From: Antedon mediterranea
Taxonomy: Eukaryota > Echinodermata > Crinoidea > Comatulida > Antedonidae
Assembly (NCBI RefSeq): GCF_964355755.1
Contig: NC_092670.1
Coordinates: 34,273,795 to 34,337,794, forward strand
Length of the DNA stretch: 64,000 nucleotides
Reading direction: 5' to 3'
Both the position numbers and the translations under genes were made by a program. Within the stretch, counting starts at the first letter, position 1. Each line of letters starts with the position of its first letter. This document shows positions 56,884 through 64,000 of the stretch, piece by piece. The notes under the pieces were generated by a model. The model searched no databases and was not told where the DNA came from. It was given only the letters and a program-made list of their open reading frames with translations.

Positions 56884-56919
56884 CAGGGAAGAGTGAAATT
56901 AAATTTCACTCTTCCCTGA
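56884..56919. repeat. Perfect 36-bp palindrome
   Basis: CAGGGAAGAGTGAAATT is immediately followed by AAATTTCACTCTTCCCTG, giving almost no loop. Confidence 0.85.
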
Positions 56920-57359
56920 TTTTACTGACAGGAATCAATATTGCCATTTATAAAAAAAAAGTAAATTATCTTATTAAAATGACGTATTAATTATATATTA
57001 TTGTACTTCGTCCAGTGGCCTACATACTGTTGAATAAATGAATTAATTATTATTAATAATATTATAATTTATTGAGAAAGATAGTGGATATTATACCATT
57101 TAGTACTAATAGCATAGAGTTTCTCTTTCCTTTTAGTTTTGCTTTTCATCACATTATAAAAAAGAATGTCGCGGAAGAATATTTGATAAGTATTCAACTT
57201 ATTCTTAAACGTTATACACTGATTGTAAAGGCTATTTATAACAAACACGTGACACATAGATTGTCTTATTTATTAATAGAGAATTTTAAATGTTTAGTTT
57301 TGATTAAATCCAACATATTTTCTTAAAATAGATCTACTTTTTCACTGCGTAATTGAGTG

Positions 57360-57550
57360 ATTCACCTTATTTTGAAAGAGGGCAAATTGGGCGGGAAGTG
57401 AAAGGACGCCATCTTCTAGCGTCCAGAGAGCCTACGAAGCGAGATAAGTAGTTTCGTGAACGTACGGAATCTGTAAATTTGCACTTATTTTTACATGTAT
57501 TTTGTGCATAGTTTGTACCAAACAAAATAGTATCGATAAAGGTTTGTGTT
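57360..57550 (+). promoter_or_regulatory. Candidate RAD21 promoter / 5' exon
   Basis: A GC-richer block has TTGGGCGGGAAGTG (E2F-like GGGCGGGAA overlapping an ETS-like GGAAGT) and GACGCCATCTT (YY1-like, inverted). E2F control fits a cell-cycle gene. The coding exon at 60407 starts at a splice acceptor, so an upstream non-coding exon must exist; this is the best-looking location, 3 kb upstream. Inference only. Confidence 0.4.
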
Positions 57551-58243
57551 TTAGTTTTAATTTAGTAAATAATTACGTACAAAATGTGCTTTAAAAATCT
57601 GGTATTTGATTTGTTACGTAGGCTAACCAGGCTAGTCTCAACCTTCTGTCTGTGCTTTCTTTTTACTTCAAATGATGCGGTGATCACACTGTGCTAAAGG
57701 GGGCACTGTTCTTCCACTGTGAAAAGTGGATGGCGCTGGTCAAAATTGATTGTAATTAATTATTTATAATGTTCATATAAATATTTTATTTTTATGTAGG
57801 GCCTAGGCCTACCCTACCTAGGCCTAGGCCTATATATAAACCATGATTATTTACAATTAATGTAGGCCTAGACTATTAACAACTTAAAACAAGAAGTAGG
57901 CTAGGCTAAGAAAGCCAGTCATTTTTAACTGAGTGATCTGCTGTGTGTGTGGGTTGGGAAAAAGACCCAGCTTTGGCTACTTATACTAAAAAGTAATATA
58001 TTATAGTATTTAGGCCCTAAGTACAAACATTCTGTTTCTTGTTATTGTAATATGTTCATTTTTAATGTAAAAAAACTGTCAAAATACCGATTAGGCCTAG
58101 GTTTATTCCGACACTTAAATGAAGACTTCTCAGTCTCTCCAACAAAACAGCAAATGAGTAAATTCGTGGACCCACTGTGTGAAAACTTGTTTCTGGAAAG
58201 AAACATATTTATTAAGTTAAATTTACCACTAGACTTGAGCATG

Positions 58244-58846
58244 TTAAAGACACCTTCCCTACAATTTGTGACGTTTTGTAAAAATAATATATATATATAT
58301 TACTTTAAAAACATTAAACCAGGTCATTCCTTGTCATAAAGTTACGTTTTATGGTAAATTATGATAAAAAGTGAGAAACAGTGCACTACAGTATCTCACG
58401 GTGAATGACCTCTCGTGGAAGGTCTTTAGGCCTAGCTAGGCTGGCTGGTAAACATCGGTAACGTACGAACATTGTACGCTAGCTATATACCCAGCCGGAC
58501 GTTGACATTGACATTAATTGTCTTTCTATTTTTGCTAGACTCCGGTAATACAAATTGGGGAAAACATGGTATTTTAGCTGAAAAGTTAGGAGTCTTTCAT
58601 TTGTTTTGACCTCACGATTGATCGAAAAGTGGGTGAATTACAGAAGAAAAACAAAAATATCAATCTGCGCGCAATGCATTTTGGGATTTATAGCGGGCCA
58701 CTATAATTATTAGAATCGACTTATTTTTAACCATTTAAAGACGGAAAAACTTATCGCAATAGGACCATATTATAGTATTAATTTTACATTAAATATAGTT
58801 TGTGAGCATAAATTAGATCTAAAAAATGTAGGGAAGGTGTCTTTAA
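58244..58846 (+). mobile_element. TTAA-type MITE, copy 5
   Basis: Ends TTAAAGACACCTTCCCTAC and GTAGGGAAGGTGTCTTTAA as in copy 3. About 30 bp shorter, with several internal deletions. Confidence 0.88.
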
Positions 58847-58929
58847 ATATCATTTTATATCATAAAACCCTAATAACGAGTGTAGATTAGTATGACCGCT
58901 AGCTAGTAGTCGCTACTACTAACCTACCC

Positions 58930-60078
58930 AGGGATGTCACCAGCTTTTTGGAGTGCCGGTCGGCAAATTTCCCGGGGGGTTTGTCGTTATTTCAGCGAAA
59001 CATAAAGAATTATGAAAATAAATAACAACAAATTGCGTCAGGTTTAGGCCTAACCTTGTACCACCGGGGAGTCGCCGTTATTATTCGCGAAAACAAAAAA
59101 ACGCTCACGAAATGAATAGCAATAGATCGCGTCAGGCTTAGGCCTAGCCTTGTAGACACTACGACCACTAGGCCTAGCCAAGGCTTATAGATAGATGCCC
59201 CAAAACCTGAATTCCACAAAAACGGGCGCTTCTTTATTTAGGCCTAATCCCTAATCAAATAATGTAGATAAATTATTAGCCTAGACCTTACTACTTGTTG
59301 CTCGATATAATGTTCGTGTTCTTTTGCGCGAGAGTTTTTTAGCGTATTCGCGAATTCCGGATTTTTTGTTTCGCAACTGTGCGGCAAGCATGTAGTGCAT
59401 GGCCGGCAAGAACAGAGACACGTGTTTATGGGTTAACTGAAGTTCAGCAACCTGAAGTTATCCCAGGGACGTGTAATTATTGTACCATGCTCGGCGATCA
59501 TAAACGAACGAACTTGCCCGGTCTCACTGAACCATGCGCATGTTTTTTTATTTTTTTTAATAGTTCGTAGAGTACAAAAATGTAAAACTAGTAACATAAT
59601 ATAATTAAAGCAGGGTGACAAAACATTCAGCAATTAAAAATGATTTTGTTTGGGTCTATGTAGTTATACATTTTTAATTACTGCGTACTTGTTTGTATTT
59701 TTAATCTGTGCAAAATAAAACGCTTGAATGGTCGCTATGTGAACTTTAAACTTGTACACTATGTGCTGTGTAGCACGTTGTTCGCCATGACTCACAAGCT
59801 GTAACAATGAATACCAGGGCAGGGTAGGCCTGGTAAAGTAACGTACGTAACCACGGAAACATTTGCTGTAGTCTTTTGTCTTATCTATATGAGGCTAGCT
59901 TGTCTGTTATTAACGATGTGCTAGGTAAAATGTTTTAGTACGAATTTTAGTTAGGCCTAGGCCTAATATAAATATCGTAATAATTAATAAATAATAGTGG
60001 TGGTCGGCAGCCTGTAAATCCTGGTCGGAAATGTTGAGTGCTGGTCGGGGCCGACCAGCGTGGTGACATCCCTGCCTA
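58930..60078. mobile_element. hAT-like element, ~1.15 kb, non-autonomous
   Basis: Ends CAGGGATGTCACCA and TGGTGACATCCCTG are perfect 14-bp inverted repeats. The flanks contain CCTACC on both sides, consistent with an imperfect 8-bp duplication. The interior has no transposase frame that I recognise; the 63-codon frame at 59379-59570 is unassigned. Confidence 0.65.
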
Positions 60079-60433
60079 CCCTACAGTAGTCCTACTCAAA
60101 TCTTCTATGGCTAGCCAAATCATAAAGGGCCTAATTTTTGTATCTACCTTTCGTGTAATGACATTAAACAACTTTTATTTTAAATAATAAAATGTAATAA
60201 GGTATGCAAAAAACTTGTGACTGTTGATATTTCTAATTAGCCTCATTGTGCTACAGGAGCTAAAAATGGTATTTTAATGAATAAAAATAAACAAACTTGG
60301 TTCCATTCTTACATAGTGAGTACTATATAGTGTTATAATTACATATACAGTACAGTATGCTCTCCTCAATTTCCTATGCAATAATGAGACAATCAATTTT
60401 TTGCAGAGGGGAAACCTATAACCATCGACAACT

Positions 60434-63400
60434 ATGTTTTATGCCCATTTTGTGTTGAGTAAGAAGGGGCCTTTGGCCCGTATCTGGTTGGCAGCTCATT
60501 GGGACAAGAAGCTGAGCAAGGCTCATGTCTTTGAAACTGATGTTGAAGACTGCTGTGATAGCATTATTCACCCGAAGGTATGATTTTTAATATAATTGTA
60601 TTTTAACAGAAGTATAGTACTAATTTGCCATGTAGAATGATTATAAAGATATTATAGATTTTAAGCTATTCAGACTTAGTCATGTTTAGTTTTTTTATGT
60701 AAATTGTAAAAAAAAGTATTTGACTTTTAGGGGTGAAAAATGGATAGTTCAGTGCACCTGTTCCTAGTCTAGTAAAGAATTTATATGTTTTATCATCTTA
60801 TTGTGTATACAAGCTAATCTTCAAATTGATAATGTTACTGTGTAGGTGAAAATGGCACTACGAACAACAGGCCATTTGCTTTTGGGTGTGGTACGAATTC
60901 ATAGCAGAAAGGCCAAGTATTTGCTAGCTGATTGTAATGAAGCGTTTGTTAAGATCAAGATGGCGTTCAGGCCTGGTGTGGTTGATCTACCGGAAGAAAA
61001 CAGAGAAGCGGCATTTGCTGCTATCACACTCCCAGAAGTCTTTCATGACTTTGATTCAGCAATGCCTGAAATAAAGTAAGTTATTTTTCCTTTGTAAACC
61101 TGGCCATCATAGAATACAATGTATTTCTTTTATTCTATAGTGATGTGATGTTTATTTAAAAGTTTGAAACATCAAGAAACACTCTTGTTAGTAGATAACA
61201 ACCAAATCGTTTCTGGATCGACTGGACGTTTTAGTTTTAGAAGTTGGCCTAAGCCTATACTACTAATAATAGTTCATTGTGGTTCACCGTGTGATGACAT
61301 CATCTACCGTGGCAAATTTCTATTTATTTATATATTTGCCGTCGATTAAATAAAATACACCATGAAGAAAACGATTATGATTAATAATATTTATTAATAA
61401 ATGCTTCCGGGTAATTTACAACTTGGTCCTCCATCAGTCAAAATTGACTCATTAACTTTGCACACACATCACAAAAAACATTGTTATGCATTTTGTCTGA
61501 CCTTATTATAAAATGCGTGGGTTTGGTGGAGTAGTCTGGTGACATCTGTTTGGGGACATCACACTTTCTTTTTGTCAAACTAGTTTGATAGTGTAGACAG
61601 AGCTTTACTGACAAGTTTAATTGTGCAGGTAAAGTAATTGTTCATATCTTTTGTTTTTAGTGATGCCGAAGTTCAGAAACAGTTTACATTGAACCAGAGT
61701 CGTGTTGAAGAAATTACAATGAAGGAAGACCTGGGTAATATAACGTTAGGTCATGACGATGGCTTTGGCATGGGTATGTATCTGATATGGGACGTACTTT
61801 GGTTAAAGCTACAAACTAGATATCAACTAGAACTATCAACTAAAAGTTTAATATGCCCAAATATGGTAGTGATACGTCATCATGTACGTATATGGGCACA
61901 TCACATTTTTTATCACACAACTTAGTCCTCCATCAGTCAAAATTGACTCATTAATGCGTGGGTTTGGTGGAGTAGCCTGGTGACATCCCTGTTTGAGGAC
62001 ATCACATTTTTTGTCACATAAAGTTTGATATTGTAGACAGAGCTTAAGGATAGATTAGTGTGTTACACTTTCAATTAAAGATATATTGTCCCCTGAAAAA
62101 ATAATTGAGGAAAATATGTTGAAGAGACAATTTTAATGCTAACATAATAAATAAAGTAGATAACAGTTTTTAAAGATAAAAAAGTCAACAAGAAGCTCAT
62201 TTAGTTTCTGGTTAAATTTAACTTTTATTTTGTCCCTTTTATAAGCTAAATCATTATTTTTTATTCATCTTTATTTTTTGGGAGACAATGCACTTTAGCT
62301 AACTCAATTTTGCATACATACAGTAAATAATATATAGAAGAACTATAATCTTTTAAATACTTCAATGCCAAATGGTATTTAAAATAATAATTGTTATTTT
62401 AAAAAAAACATTTCTACTACTGAATTAAAAAAATAGAAAATGTTATTATGTAGGGGATCTTGGTTTTGATCATTCTGTTATGCGTGATGCTGGAAGCGGA
62501 GAAGACAGCCTGTACAAACATGGTCACGATAGCACATTGCTGGACGTCAGCAAGAAGGGCAGTGTTATTGACACATCCCTCGAAAAACAAATGGACATAG
62601 ATCTTGATCAACCAATCAGATATGACGGATTTGGCGGACAAATTGGCACTGGGGATCCTCTCTTAGGTGAGAAACTTTCTATTGATTTGTTATATAAAGG
62701 TAAGATATTTCAACATGAGTGTTTTTTTATGTATTTATTTTTTTCTTTGTTTCCTTTAGCCAATACATAAGTATTAATTGTTCCATTTAATTTATTTCAT
62801 TATTTGTTTTAAATCAATAGCGTTAATGAAATGATCATTGATTGCTATCTTTCATAAACCTAATACAAGCTTTCCTAATAATAAATTCATTCCATTGGAA
62901 TTTTCCTAAACAATATCGTTATATAACAAGAGCAATCCGAGAGTTGTAACCTCCACCATAAGTTAAAGATCTGTCCTGTAGTTTTTATGTATGGCCTAAA
63001 ATTACTATAATGAAAGTTGTCCAGAATTGAGATCGTTGTTCGGATTGTCTCCAATGGTCCTCCTGGTCGAAATTAAATTGAGAACCCACACCAATTTTGC
63101 ATAATATTGAAAAGAATATTTATGTGGTTTTTCCTTTTTAAATTCACAGGAGATGGGTTCATGACAGGAGCCAGTGACCTTTTTGATGAGCAGCCTGAAA
63201 TTCCTGCTCAAGAAATTTCACTTCGACCTGACGATGCGATGTCGACAACAAGCTCTGTTGGAAAAAGAGATGATGAACAAAAAGACAGAGAAGCAACCAT
63301 TGCAGAAAGTATGTATCTTTCTATAATATCTATTTGTGATGATACTGTTCATAGGCTTTCACTCAATGCCAGACTTTCTGAAAACCATTTCCAAAAGGTC

Positions 63401-63889
63401 CCAAATTCTTTTTTACAATTAAAAACACTTACCAAATACCAGACATATTTGGCTAGCCCAAAGCTGTTTGGTATTGTAAGAGTTTTGTATTATATATGTT
63501 TTTATAAATCAATTTAATTTAATTTTTTAATTTTATTCAACGATTAAGTTGATGGAATATTGTGAAATATAAATCATCTACAATGATCTTGCACTAATAA
63601 TAATATTTCTTTAGACTTCAAATTCTTTGCTGCTATTTTAAAATAAATATTGAAAATATTTTTGGACCAGTTAAAGGAACTGAGAGATTTTTCCTGTATA
63701 TATTTTTGCTTTCTACTAATTATGATGAGGTATTTTTTACTTTAATAGTTGATAGTCAGGAGTCATCTGCAAACAAAGCTACTAGTGAAGAAACGGCTGA
63801 ACAACATCAGCCAAATGCACCTGTAGATCAGACCACACTTGTTGCCAATGAGGAAGAAGCATTTGCGCTGGAACCTCTTGATGTTACAG
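60434..63889 (+). CDS. RAD21: Cohesin kleisin subunit RAD21, 5' half (six coding exons, runs off the window)
   Basis: Coding exons are 60434-60577, 60846-61075, 61661-61773, 62454-62666, 63150-63308 and 63749-63889, all GT-AG and in phase, for 333 residues. The N-terminus [20 protein letters not shown], the [20 protein letters not shown] motif and [20 protein letters not shown] are the Rad21/Rec8 N-terminal domain (about 1-100) that binds the SMC3 neck. The following region includes [31 protein letters not shown] and [12 protein letters not shown], as in animal RAD21. The central acidic, disordered part normally carries separase sites. The SA-binding and C-terminal SMC1-binding domains lie beyond the window. 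The first coding exon begins at an acceptor (TTTTTTGCAG, 60406). MITE pieces occupy intron 2 (61075-61661) and intron 3. Confidence 0.97.
61415..62046. repeat. Duplicated GTCCTCCATCAGTC repeat and MITE copies 9-10
   Basis: TCCTCCATCAGTCAAAATTG and GTGGGTTTGGTGGAGTAG occur at 61421-61545 and again at 61924-61980. Each is followed by a CTCTGTCTAC-family right end (61551-61606 and 61985-62046). A left half of the same MITE lies at 61848-61922. RAD21 exon 61661-61773 sits between the two copies. Confidence 0.75.
62078..62265 (+). repeat. GTCCCCCTG-family repeat, copy 6
   Basis: Starts TTAAAGATATATTGTCCCCTG and runs to AACTTTTATTTTGTCCCTTT in a RAD21 intron. Confidence 0.65.
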
Positions 63890-64000
63890 GTATGTATAGT
63901 TAAATACATTGTTCAGCATTCTTCCTAAACATGTTAAAGAAATGCCATAGGGTTTGGCAACATCGCCACTCTTGATGTAATTTGTTAACCTGCCCTGTCA

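Overview
The window is AT-rich nuclear DNA from an animal. It has spliced genes with GT-AG introns, a ciliary dynein light intermediate chain and a cohesin kleisin very close to the vertebrate proteins, and a dense load of short hairpin transposons and tRNA/5S-derived SINEs. The repeat style (scattered GGCCTAGGCCTA-like palindromes, many foldback MITEs) suggests an invertebrate deuterostome, most likely an echinoderm; that placement is an inference, not a proof. No prokaryotic operon, CRISPR array or viral genome is visible.

Layout. 0.37-2.87 kb (minus): a four-exon gene for a Myb/SANT-like DNA-binding protein whose C-terminal third is an 18-bp coding minisatellite. 2.9-7.4 kb: hairpin elements, a TTAA-flanked MITE, a tRNA-headed SINE and a decayed LINE reverse transcriptase fragment. 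7.43-8.60 kb (plus): a single-exon secreted/transmembrane Ig-like receptor. 8.6-13.5 kb: palindromic MITEs and a 1.5-kb foldback carrying a nested MITE. 14.6-19.3 kb (plus): six coding exons of DNALI1, preceded by a tandemly duplicated promoter block. 24.3-50.55 kb (minus): a 26-kb gene with two alternative first exons and ten common exons, encoding a 598- or 601-residue coiled-coil protein that resembles the BFR1 family; its introns hold two minisatellites (24 bp and 43 bp units) and many MITEs. 52.9-53.5 kb (plus): a small membrane protein with PPxY-type motifs. 60.4-63.9 kb (plus): the 5' half of RAD21, cut by the window end.

The genes are independent single-copy-looking loci and do not form an obvious pathway. 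Cohesin (RAD21), axonemal inner-arm dynein (DNALI1), a coiled-coil protein, a SANT protein and two membrane proteins are separated by repeats. All exon junctions given below were checked by eye for GT/AG and for continuous reading phase.

The most informative non-genic observations are: a MITE family that ends in TTAA, proved to duplicate TTAA because one copy sits in one arm of an inverted repeat whose other arm keeps the empty site; a SINE whose head joins a full-length 5S rRNA-like block to a tRNA-like block; a duplicated bidirectional promoter with a short divergent candidate exon; and two intronic minisatellites physically tied to members of one MITE family.
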